Below, one piece after another: positions 11,872-20,497 of a DNA stretch of 64,000 bases. Position numbers and translations under genes: made by a program. This stretch comes from Eutreptiella sp. 'Long Island Sound 2002'. Its lineage: Eukaryota > Euglenozoa > Euglenophyceae > Eutreptiales > Eutreptiaceae. Where the stretch lies: NCBI GenBank assembly GCA_964036045.1, contig OZ038384.1, positions 99,001,600 to 99,065,599 on the forward strand. Reading direction: 5' to 3'. Within the stretch, counting starts at the first letter, position 1. Each line of letters starts with the position of its first letter. Under the pieces are notes generated by a model. The model ran no database searches. It was not told the origin of the DNA and saw only the letters and a list, made by a program, of their open reading frames with translations.

Positions 11872-12373
11872 CTTTTCAAAATCCTCCAATTTTGAACTCG
11901 TGTGCTTTCCTTTTCAAAATCCCGTCACTGAAAACCCAAGCGGACACGGCAACGAACGAATACAATACAAACCCAAGACTGATTGAAATCTTGAACTCTT
12001 TCACTGTATTCACAGATCCGTCAGTGTGTCCATACTGAGATCAAACGATCCCATTGCACACTATACAAACAATAGACATTCAGCAATGCATTACATACAT
12101 TAACACACGCTGAATCCTACAAAATCAGATCTTTTTATAATAAAAATCAGTGCTTCTCAGAAAGAAAACAATGCACAAATCAGTGCGCACGCGTGCCCTG
12201 CAGTGCCCAAAAAGCGGCATCTGCGACGCACCACAGCACATAACTTATATGGGGCTATGTCATGCACAACAAACAAAATTTAGACATAATCGCTGTAATC
12301 CTGACCCTGCCAACTGCAGAGGTCCACAGAAGAAATCAACCTTGTCCTGTCCTGTCCTGAGCTCCCCTTTACA
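11871..12373 (-). repeat. Element R 3' LTR
   Basis: The 503-bp sequence matches 14312-14814 in the same orientation. Read on the reverse strand it begins TGTAAAGGGGAGC, shares ~261 bp including the TATA box with the L LTRs, and then diverges completely. Confidence 0.85.
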
Positions 12374-13372
12374 CTCCCCCCCCAAGCCCACACATACCCT
12401 GATGTGTGGCTGAGACCCCAAAACAAAAGGGTGCGAAGGGTTTTACCATAGGGGTGGGAAAAGCTCAGACAGAGCTGGGTGGGTGTAAAACGCAAGCACC
12501 CAAAAGGCTGCCTTGCATGTTTACACTCCCCCCCCAGGCTCAGCACTCCCCAAATGAGTTGCTGACCCGAGCAAAAAAAATAGCAAAACATGCAGGCTTT
12601 AACCTACAATAATATACAGATATTATTGTCTGTGATCTGGCTATTTCTACCCATTCCAGGTAAAAACAGCTACTATCTATGTGCAGATCATGCTAGTGGA
12701 ATACCACTGGTACCATAGATAGTTTTACCCTCCTGAAAGGGATTTCTGTCACAAAACAGTGCCCTAAGGGAGTGGTGAGGTGGTGCTTCAACCTATACCT
12801 AGTCAAACTCTCCAAAGGGTGTAAAACCTGATAAGTGCTCATGGCACACAGCCTGAAGTGCTCATGGCACGGGAAAAACATAGTATAAAAATACTGAAAC
12901 AAAACCCCTGCTTTTTCCCAACAAAAGCAGAAAAACCAAAAAGAAAACCACTCTGCTTTTTCTCCAAGACAGAAGCAGTTGAAAAACAAAAAAAGACACA
13001 CTGCTCACAAGCAGGCAGGTGCACAGCAAAACAAAAATGAAAAAACTGAGTAAACCAGAGTTCACTCAAAGTGTCAAGCAGGGTGTACCCCACCACTGCT
13101 CATTGCAGATTCAAAATAGCATCTACAACGCAAAAGAAAGCAAAGGCACATGTCAGTGCCAGCAAACAAGGCGCTTGGCGCCCACGAAGAGGTCAAAAAA
13201 GACCTCGTTGACATACTGAAAATGTACATGCCAGCGAATCTAAATCAGATCCCTGCATATATGCAGCCCAAAAGGCTGTACACTGTGCAAAGCACAGTTG
13301 TTCACACAAAGCATAAGAAGGCGCTCGCAGCGCCAAAAGCTGTCAAAGTTGAGCGCTGTCAACGCCAACTCC
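12374..13372 (-). other. Element R non-coding 3' region with polypurine tract
   Basis: This is the inverted homologue of the L non-coding region, including the C-run (G-run on the reverse strand) next to the LTR and the second tract around 12520-12537. Substitutions and indels are frequent relative to L, so this is not a recent inverted duplication. Short open frames are not conserved between the two. Confidence 0.65.
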
Positions 13373-14248
13373 TTACGAGAAAGGATTATTCGTGTCCTCG
13401 CATCTTCGTGGTTGTACAGCTTGGCCCCACGTCTCGCGTGGTGGGCACGCTGCCACTTGTGAACTGGATCTCTTGCCCTGATACAGCCAAGTCCACTTTT
13501 TAGGTCCCACCATTGTCTCAAAAAGCTCGAGCAGCTTGACGGCTGCATGGCGCCGCTGCACAGCACGTCCTGCTCTTTGGCCGCGCCACCGTTTACTCGC
13601 ACTTTCCGTGTTCGGGTACCTGCTTGTTTGATTCGCGGTTCCTTGTAGGTTACGTTCATTTGCTTGGTCTCGTTCTTGATGACTTCGACTCCACGCGTTC
13701 TTGGAACTCCCACGTTGCAACTCCTCCCTTTGGCCTCGCAAAGCTTGTTTCTCTGAGACTTCGGTTCTCGTTGCATTCTCCACCTTGACTTCGTTCTGCC
13801 TTGGCGCCCACTTCACTTTTTCGGAAGCTACAAAACAATGGGAGAGACTTGCGTTCTCAAACTTGCGCTGTCTTCTATGCCCCATTTGTTCCATGCCGCT
13901 TGCTTGTGACTGATGACGGCTCAGTTCTTGCTCGAAGGCACATACCCTTTTTCCGAAGTCACTCAGCATTCTTTGTATCTCGATCGTGGACCTGCGCACT
14001 TCCTCAGTGGACTGCGCGTCGTCATCCTTGAATTCCTTCACTTCGCAAGGGGGCTGGTTGGAAAACAGTTGACGGAAGAGTTTTTGAAATTTATGTCCCC
14101 AGTTTGCAAAGAGTCGTGCACGGAAGAAGTCGGCAGTGTACCTGAGCTCATTTCTCAACCGAAGTTCCTCTTTTTCGAACTCTTGCAACGAAAGAGACGG
14201 CAGTGGCGGCGGCGAAGGGGCTGGTCTTGACGGCGCCTTGATAGCCAT
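13373..14248 (-). CDS. Element R gag-like basic protein (intact)
   Basis: The ATG at 14248 follows the R 5' LTR by about 64 bp and opens a 291-residue frame that ends NPFS-stop at 13373. It begins MAIKAPSRPAPSPP, then a helical part with ELRYTADFFRARLFANWGHK and FQKLFRQLF, a charged Gln/Glu/Arg-rich middle, and RGQRAGRAVQRRHAAVKL about 60 residues from the end. The L protein shares the N-terminal IKAPSRPAP, the FxxxFQKL-x-RxLF segment, the basic motif and the NPF ending. No known domain is recognised. Its place in the element and the lack of pol suggest a gag-like or RNP-type protein of a non-autonomous element (inference). Confidence 0.6.
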   Translation of the reverse strand: MAIKAPSRPAPSPPPLPSLSLQEFEKEELRLRNELRYTADFFRARLFANWGHKFQKLFRQLFSNQPPCEVKEFKDDDAQSTEEVRRSTIEIQRMLSDFGKRVCAFEQELSRHQSQASGMEQMGHRRQRKFENASLSHCFVASEKVKWAPRQNEVKVENATRTEVSEKQALRGQREELQRGSSKNAWSRSHQERDQANERNLQGTANQTSRYPNTESASKRWRGQRAGRAVQRRHAAVKLLELFETMVGPKKWTWLYQGKRSSSQVAACPPRETWGQAVQPRRCEDTNNPFS

Positions 14249-14311
14249 GGGGTGTGATCTGCAGTAACCTTGGGTTTGGCGGTCGTGACGATCTTTTGGG
14301 TCGTTTGATCT

Positions 14312-14814
14312 ACTTTTCAAAATCCTCCAATTTTGAACTCGTGTGCTTTCCTTTTCAAAATCCCGTCACTGAAAACCCAAGCGGACACGGCAACGAACGA
14401 ATACAATACAAACCCAAGACTGATTGAAATCTTGAACTCTTTCACTGTATTCACAGATCCGTCAGTGTGTCCATACTGAGATCAAACGATCCCATTGCAC
14501 ACTATACAAACAATAGACATTCAGCAATGCATTACATACATTAACACACGCTGAATCTTACAAAATCAGATCTTTTTATAATAAAAATCAGTGCTTCTCA
14601 GAAAGAAAACAATGCACAAATCAGTGCGCACGCGTGCCCTGCAGTGCCCAAAAAGCGGCATCTGCGACGCACCACAGCACATAACTTATATGGGGCTATG
14701 TCATGCACAACAAACAAAATTTAGACATAATCGCTGTAATCCTGACCCTGCCAACTGCAGAGGTCCACAGAAGAAATCAACCTTGTCCTGTCCTGTCCTG
14801 AGCTCCCCTTTACA
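14312..14814 (-). repeat. Element R 5' LTR
   Basis: The 503-bp LTR lies at the right end of the composite, directly followed by the GGTAC duplication. On the reverse strand it begins TGTAAAGG. No TGG-type primer site follows its inner end, so the primer is unclear. Confidence 0.8.
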
Positions 14815-14819
14815 GGTAC
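14815..14819. repeat. Target-site duplication GGTAC (right)
   Basis: This is the second copy of the 5-bp duplication. Deleting the insertion plus one copy restores the gag reading frame of element A. Confidence 0.85.
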
Positions 14820-15178
14820 CCAGGGGGTCCTCCAGGAGGGCCTCCGCCGGGTCCGCCCGGTCCAGGGGGTCCTCCCCCGCCCGGTGGTCCGCCCCCAGGG
14901 GGTCCACTTGGTGGGCGTCCTCCAGGGGGTCCTGATGGTCCTCCGCCAGGGGGTCCCGGTGGGTCTCCGCCGGGTCGCCTCGGTGGGTCCGAGGATGGGC
15001 GCTTCCTCGTGATGCAGAAGTCCATGTCGTCATCCTCGTCCATGTCGCCCCACCTGGGCGTCTCGGTCTCGGAAGACTCCGAGCTCCGGTAGGGAGGAGG
15101 GAGATCCTCATCCTCACCTTCCGGCTCCATAGGGACGTCTCCGCCTCCTCCGCCCGTCCAAGCCACCACTTGACGATG
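14820..15178 (-). pseudogene. Element A gag, middle part (Gly/Pro-rich)
   Basis: This stretch reads in the same frame as the 5' part after a TGA at 15181-15179. It encodes an acidic segment and then a Gly-Pro-rich run that ends GGPPGY just before the insertion; the insertion then gives an artificial L-stop. The TGA is compatible with a single transition from CGA or TGG. Continuity of frame on both sides of the 6425-bp insertion shows this gag was one gene before the insertion. Confidence 0.7.
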
Positions 15179-16786
15179 TCAGCGGCCTCGTTCATCCCCT
15201 GTCGCTGGACCGTCGCTGGCGGTGAAGAAGGGGTCACTGTCGTGGGGGTGTCCGCCCGCTGGCCTCCGTGGCCTCTCGGGAGTCTTCCCCTTACCCTTCC
15301 TCCGTCGGTGGGCGGTGGGGCCACTGCTCCCACTGCTGCCCGTGTCGGCCTCATCCAGCGTGATCTTGGAGGAGGTGTCCCCTTCGAAAAGCTTTCGAAG
15401 GGTCTCCACTCGTGATCCTCCTGGGGGAGTCTCGCGGCGGAGTTTGGCCTCTGCCTCCTCCATTGCGGCGGCGGTGGCTGCGGCAGCCCGCACTTCGGCT
15501 TCCTCCCGAGCACGAGCCGCCTCGGCTTCCCGGGCCTGCTGCAGCCGCGCCTTCTGCGCTTCCAACGCCGCCAGCTCCGCCTCCGTCTTGGCCTTCTCCT
15601 CAGCGACCTTCCGTCGCGCGGCCTCGATGGCGTCCTTCTTGGCGGTGTCCGCCTGGGCCTTGGCCGTCGCTTCGGCGTGGGCACTTTCCTCCGCCTCCTT
15701 CTTTGCCCTCTCTTGGGCAAGCGCCTCTTCCAGCGCCCTCACCTCGGCCTCCTTGCAGGCAATGGCCTCCTGCGTCAGGCGGGCTTCCTCGTCGGCTGCC
15801 GCCAACTCACCGTTGACCTGGGCAGTCGCTGCCCCATGGGCGGCTACGGCCGTGAGTCCGGCCGCAATGGCCGCCACGGTCTGGGCGTGGATGGCCATGC
15901 CATGCGCCCACTCCGCAGCCTCCTCCTGGGCGATGCCGACGTCGCCTTCCACGGCAGCGCTGTGCTGCCTGGCCCGTTGCCGGGCAACCCGAAGGTTGCA
16001 GGGCACCCCACAGGCGCGCTCACAGGCGCGCGCCACGTCTCTGTCGGGAGCGACGCTGCTGCTGGAGCTGGCCTGGTCGGCCGGCATCCTCCCGCGGTGG
16101 GCCGACTCCACGTCGCTGCTGGGGCCTGCTGGGGCCTGCTGGGGCCTCAGGAGCAGCGGACGGGGCTTGGCCTTGGTCTGCTTGGCGACTTGGATGAAGT
16201 CGCCGAGGGTGGCGTGGCCGGGGTGATGACCACCATTGGCCCGTTGGGGACTGGGGGCTGGGGTTCCGCCCTTGGCGCCTTGGGCGGCTTCGGCGGCCAG
16301 GGAGTCCTGGTACTCCCGCCACTTCCGGTCCCTCTTTCTGTCCCCGGCGGACCGCTTCTCCTTCCCCGGAGACGCGCTGCTGCTGCCCTGCAGCCTGCGC
16401 TCGCTCCCCTGTTCCGGGAAGTTCTTTTCGATCATGTCCCACATGGAGACATTGATCGAGGCGCCCGACGGGTAGGCGTTGGGGTCCTCGTCCTCCTCAA
16501 TCCCGTCGGGTCGCAGCCCTTCGCCGGGCCTGTCCGGCCGGGTCCAGGTCCTCCAGCGCCTCTGCTGGAAGCGGAAGGCGAACCCTTCCGCCCGCAGCCA
16601 GTCCTCCACGGCCTGCAGGCGGTCGGGGGCGATGTCCGTGCGGAGCTGGAAGCTCCTGGGCATGCCGCCTTCGCACTGGGGGTGGCTGTGGCGGTAGTGC
16701 TGGTCCCATACCAACCCACGCAGTAGGTGCGCTGCATGGGGGTGGGGCCGCGGCCACGTCCTGCCCGCTTCTTGCCAGTTTACCAT
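15179..16786 (-). pseudogene. Element A gag, 5' part with Ala/Glu coiled coil
   Basis: The ATG at 16786 begins a 535-residue frame. The N-terminal part has SFQLRTDIAPDRLQAVEDWL and a Trp/Arg-rich segment, then a low-complexity linker, then about 180 residues dominated by Ala, Glu, Lys and Arg (about residues 290-450), predicted to be a long coiled coil. It ends at the TGA at 15181-15179 and the same frame continues beyond. The product is unlike standard short gypsy gags and is assigned to gag by position upstream of the capsid-like domain. Large forward-strand open frames over this region are antisense shadows of the Ala/Glu-rich coding. Confidence 0.6.
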
Positions 16787-17193
16787 GGCAGCGGGGGGCG
16801 GACTTGGTCTTGAGGTCCTTGGTGTGCACTCGTTCCACTCAACGAACTGGTGGTGGTTGTTGAGGCGGGTGCTGCAGCACTGGATTGGAAGTGCGGCTGG
16901 TGCTGGTCAGCCGGTGGTTGTGGAGGTGGTTGACGCGGCCTTGCTGGTCGGCCGATGGGTCTGGTCTGTGAACCTCCTTCACAGTCGCGGCGCGGTCAGG
17001 GCGATGCTCTGGACGGCGCTGCGGGCTCCGTGACGAACTCGGCGCTGTCGCTGGGCGGCGCTGCGAGCCGCTGCGCTGCGCTGCGAGGTGCTGCGCTGCG
17101 CTGCAAGCTGCGAGCTGCTGCGCCGCGCTGCTCGGGGTTGCTGGCCCCGAGTGGCACGCGAGGGCTGGGTAACCCCGCGGCGGTGAAACACTT
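16787..17193. other. GC-rich leader of element A with CTGCG repeats
   Basis: This lies upstream of the element A gag on the reverse strand. Short CTGCG/CGCTG repeats occupy about 17050-17140. No LTR or primer-binding site could be recognised with confidence; a 5' LTR may have been truncated by repeat E copy 2. Confidence 0.4.
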
Positions 17194-20070
17194 TTGACGT
17201 GTTCCCGTGGGGGGCCGGCCACGGGACGCTGCGGTGGACACGCGCAAGTGAGCAGGCAGGCAAAGCACTACGCTCACAGGGGCATCAATGCGCTCATGTC
17301 ATGTGACAAAGCGTTTCAGGATCCTTGCCACTCTGCAACAAGGAAACGAAAGTATGTACAGCAACACATCAGGATATGTACACATGGGGTTAAGACTGGA
17401 CTGGGGTAAGGGCATCACAGGACAATAGACACTCAGTCCTAACTCATATCCCAATCCCAGGTCCGACCCTCTCAGTGGCTGGTGGGGGCGGGGGCTCAAA
17501 CACAACCCATGCCCTGCTCAGTCCGGACCCTGAAACCCTGCCAATAGGGGGGGTGTATCGCCCAGCCACAGGCGAGTTCCTGGAAACCAAGAGGCTCCAA
17601 GGCCAACCGACAGTGGCTCCCAATGCTCCCTTAAAGGGAGGTCCGAACTCCACTCTGAGCGAGAGATATGGCCCCGCCATTATCCCTCAGGAGTTGGTAG
17701 CTGAAAATGGGCTGTTTCAGCCCAAACTGATATTAGCTCAAAAATCTCCAAAATTGACCTCTCGTCTGGACCCGCCAGAGGTAGGGACGAGGCAACTGAC
17801 CCTATGCCCTTCGAGCACGAACTCTCTGGAGCCCTCACCCATTTTGGCTCCCTCTGAGGTCCCGGCATCAGGGCACCACGTGTTCGTCGAGTGGGGTCAT
17901 GATGCCAAAATCACCAAATTCGGCGTCATTCCCACGCGCGGCTCGCCCGGCCAGGGCAAGGCCAATGGCTCACAGGTTAGGAGGCAGGACCTAGGACTCA
18001 TATCTGAGTGTACAACTTGGAATTAGGTCCGGGCTCCCTGTGGGCAGAGAGAAATGGGGCCGCCAATTGACCACACTGAGGGGTGAAATTGAGGTCCCAA
18101 AATGGGGTCATTTTGGCTGCTCAAAATGAGCCAAAATCAGGGGTGCTCCCAATAGTATATCTCCACGCCGGCTTGGAGATCGGATCCGCCATTCCATATG
18201 CGATCCACTGGGAGTCCAACAAAGACTCCCATGCCCTTGGCTCTCAAAGATCTCCATGCCACTCGGTGTGGTGACGATCCCAATTGGGTCCACAAATGCC
18301 AAAATGGCAAAATTGCCCACACTCACTTTGGGCTAGCGCCTTGACGAAGGTTGCTCCGCTTCGCCCACGTGGTGTGTGAACCATGGGGACCAATATACAT
18401 AACACGCATGTCATATATGGTCCATTGGTCCATGCGTCCGGCGTGCACGGGTGGGCTCAACATAGTGCACGGCGGGCAGCAAAAGTGGAAAATTGCTCAA
18501 AGTGGTCAAAAATGCGCACACTCATGGTTAGGGCAAATGAGGCACATGCCCGACTTGGTCCGGAGTGTGCCATAGGATTGGTATCAAGTCATATGTGTCC
18601 AACATATCTTTTGGGCGTCGCCCAACACCTCCGGTTTTGGGAATGGCGGGGTCGCCAAGTGAGCCCATGATTTGGGATAGTCCCAAATTGCCAACATGGT
18701 GGCCACGGTGTGCCAAGCCCAAGAGGAGTTTTTCGCCGGGTCCAAGATATGTTGGGCACCGAAGTATGTACCCTCATATCATACTTGGGTCATGATGTCA
18801 ATTGAGCGCAACGTTGAAATACACGGTCGCCACTTGACATCATGACGGGCCAAAAACGGCAAAATTGGCACAAAGATACACAAAAGTGCTTTGAAAGGTG
18901 CACAATTATATTATAATATCTTCGGCTTGGATCGTGCAATCAACTAATCCTTCTAAACATAATGACTTGACACCAATGACCTTTGATTCCACATATGTGC
19001 TCCACTTGGGGCGCTTTGAAAGGTCACGAGCGCTACTTCCCAAGTGGGCACATGAAATTATGGAAAATTGCAAAACACACACCTTGCTCCCAACGCATCG
19101 CTTCGGGATCGCCACACAAGCTTCCCTTCACGAAGGTTAGGCATGCAATTGATCGTAGGGAGTATGGAGAAGGGGCTTGCACAATATGAGGTCCATTGGC
19201 GGGTTTGGCTTGGAGCGATGGACTCGCCAAATGGGCACGCAACAAAACACAAGGCACATACTCCATATTGCCCAAAAAGGTAGCTCCCCCCACGATATGT
19301 CATGCCCCTCCAAGGGCATAACTTTGTGTCAATTGCTCATAGGAACTCAAGGAGAGTTCCTATGCAACACCAACACTTGCGCGCTACACTCGAAAGTTAT
19401 CTTAACGCACGCAATATCATGGCCAAAGAGTTATAACACAAACTCTACCCTCTTGACCATGATCCATTACACTAGCGCGCACGTGTGGAGACGCAAGGCA
19501 TATAATGCTTCCTAAATTACGTCGGGAGTATTGTGAATACATCCCACGTTTCCTAATTGTCATTCCTCGCATGCGGCACGAGATATGACCCTCACAAGTG
19601 GCCTCACGAATCAACTTTGTTTTGCCCATATCTCTAAGACAAATGGAGGGCAAGACAAAAGGAAAGTTGATTCGTGCATAGGGAAGCACGTAGGTCCACT
19701 CGAAGGAGGTCAAATCAAGTGCGGGGATGTCGAAGTCGAAAATCCGATTTCGACATCCTGAAAAATTCGGATTAAGGTTGCGAGTGTAGAATGTGAAAAT
19801 TGCGGATGCATCAATGCAGTTGCTGAAGACTTTAGAGCCTTCGTCACGGATAGCGCTAGAATTTCCATTATTAACAGTTAAACTGGCGGTTACGGTAAAG
19901 TCGCGATCCAACCGCCAGCTGCCCAAACAGTGAATATCAGAACGGAAGCGTAAAAATTGACGGAAACAGTATGAAAATAAAACCCTGTTGGTTCCTGATA
20001 TTCTGATATATAGATCTCCGCTGGCGGTGCATCGGTTGCCGATGCGGGGCTTCACGGCACGGAACACGCT
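17194..20070 (+). repeat. Dispersed repeat family E, copy 2
   Basis: It begins TTGACGTGTTCCCGTGG. Positions 17194 to about 18450 match 60020-61262 in the same orientation at roughly 90% by eye. Positions about 19290-19725 match the start of the window in inverted orientation. The sequence is rich in short GGTCATTTTGGC-like words. There is no conserved coding frame. The longest frame (19417-20067 reverse) is not kept in the other copy. The right edge is approximate; type unknown. Confidence 0.65.
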
Positions 20071-20102
20071 CCCGCCGGGCCCGCACCGGGCGTCAACGGG
20101 CG

Positions 20103-20180
20103 CCTTCCGTACATGGGGTTAGTGGACCGGAGACCGGTCTTCCCTTCCGTACATGGGGTTAGTGGACCGGAGACCGGTTG
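20103..20180. repeat. 40-bp tandem repeat, about two units
   Basis: A 40-bp unit beginning CTTCCGTACATGGGGTTAG and containing GGACCGGAGACCGGT occurs twice in tandem with almost no difference. Confidence 0.85.
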
Positions 20181-20217
20181 TATGCCCTAACCTAGCCCTT
20201 GGGTTCTGGGTACCGCT

Positions 20218-20448
20218 TCAGTAGTGCGGCGGTTCGAATGGATCGAGAGGTAGATTCGGACGAGTTCGCGCTGATGCTACCGACAAGCAGCGGCCAGTTG
20301 AAGTCGTCCTCGCTGGGGGTTCGATCGCGTCAACATCGATGACGTTCGACGATGTCGCTCGAGAAGGCGGAGGTCGAGAGGAAGCTCGGGGCGTCCGGGA
20401 TGTAGTACCATAGGCGGAGGCTCCGGTGTTCGACCCGGAACCTCGCAT
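20218..20448 (-). CDS. Short 3' ORF of element B
   Basis: A 76-residue frame starts with ATG at 20448, 50 bp after the pol stop and in a different frame. It is Ser/Thr/Arg/Pro-rich with one SSNVIDVDAIEPPA segment. No domain is recognised. It may be a small accessory ORF of the element or chance. The proximity to the pol end and the even composition argue weakly for coding. Confidence 0.3.
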   Translation of the reverse strand: MRGSGSNTGASAYGTTSRTPRASSRPPPSRATSSNVIDVDAIEPPARTTSTGRCLSVASARTRPNLPLDPFEPPHY

Positions 20449-20497
20449 GAGTTTTTAGAAAAACCACGCTGCAGAGAAGAGTAAGGGTGTTACTCAG

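Larger units (their letters stand above)
8390..14814. mobile_element. Composite insertion: two LTR elements (L and R) in mirror image
   Basis: The insertion begins TGTAAAGG and ends CCTTTACA, with GGTAC on both sides. It contains two complete LTR pairs. L (forward) has LTRs at 8390-8896 and 11365-11871, 507 bp each. R (reverse) has LTRs at 14312-14814 and 11871-12373, 503 bp each. The 3' LTRs meet at 11871 with one or two bases shared (TA). L and R internal regions (8897-11364 and 12374-14311) are homologous in inverted orientation but diverged, each with one gag-like ORF, a ~950-bp non-coding part and a polypurine tract before its 3' LTR. No reverse transcriptase or integrase is present, so both are non-autonomous. 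Confidence 0.8.
3430..17193 (-). mobile_element. Element A: decayed Ty3/gypsy-like retrotransposon, reverse strand, split by an insertion
   Basis: The remnants run in order gag (16786 down to 14820, resuming at 8389 down to 6697), a zinc-knuckle region (6754-6128) and protease plus reverse transcriptase (5973-3502). Pol stops right after the reverse-transcriptase catalytic box; RNase H and integrase are absent, so the 3' end is lost. The frame carries a TGA at 15181-15179, compensating frameshifts near 6750-6700 and near 6150-6128, and a TAG at 6027-6025. A 6425-bp composite insertion sits inside gag. No LTR pair was found at the outer edges; the right edge is taken as the start of repeat E copy 2. 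Exact ends are approximate. Confidence 0.7.

Noticed and set aside
8390-14814. A cut-and-paste DNA transposon with ~500-bp terminal inverted repeats
   Set aside because: Four copies of the terminal sequence form two direct-repeat pairs, each preceded by a polypurine tract, which is LTR-element structure; no transposase frame is present.
15222-16726. Large forward-strand Ala/Ser- and Leu-rich open frames
   Set aside because: They are antisense to the GC-rich Ala/Glu coiled-coil coding of element A gag and have no independent support.
19417-20067. A 216-residue reverse ORF in repeat E copy 2
   Set aside because: The homologous part of copy 1 has stops and indels in that frame, so the frame is not under protein constraint.
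20035-20100. GC-rich stretch looking like an rRNA fragment
   Set aside because: Only short GGGCCCGCACCGGGCG words resemble rDNA; no continuous match to a conserved rRNA core could be seen.
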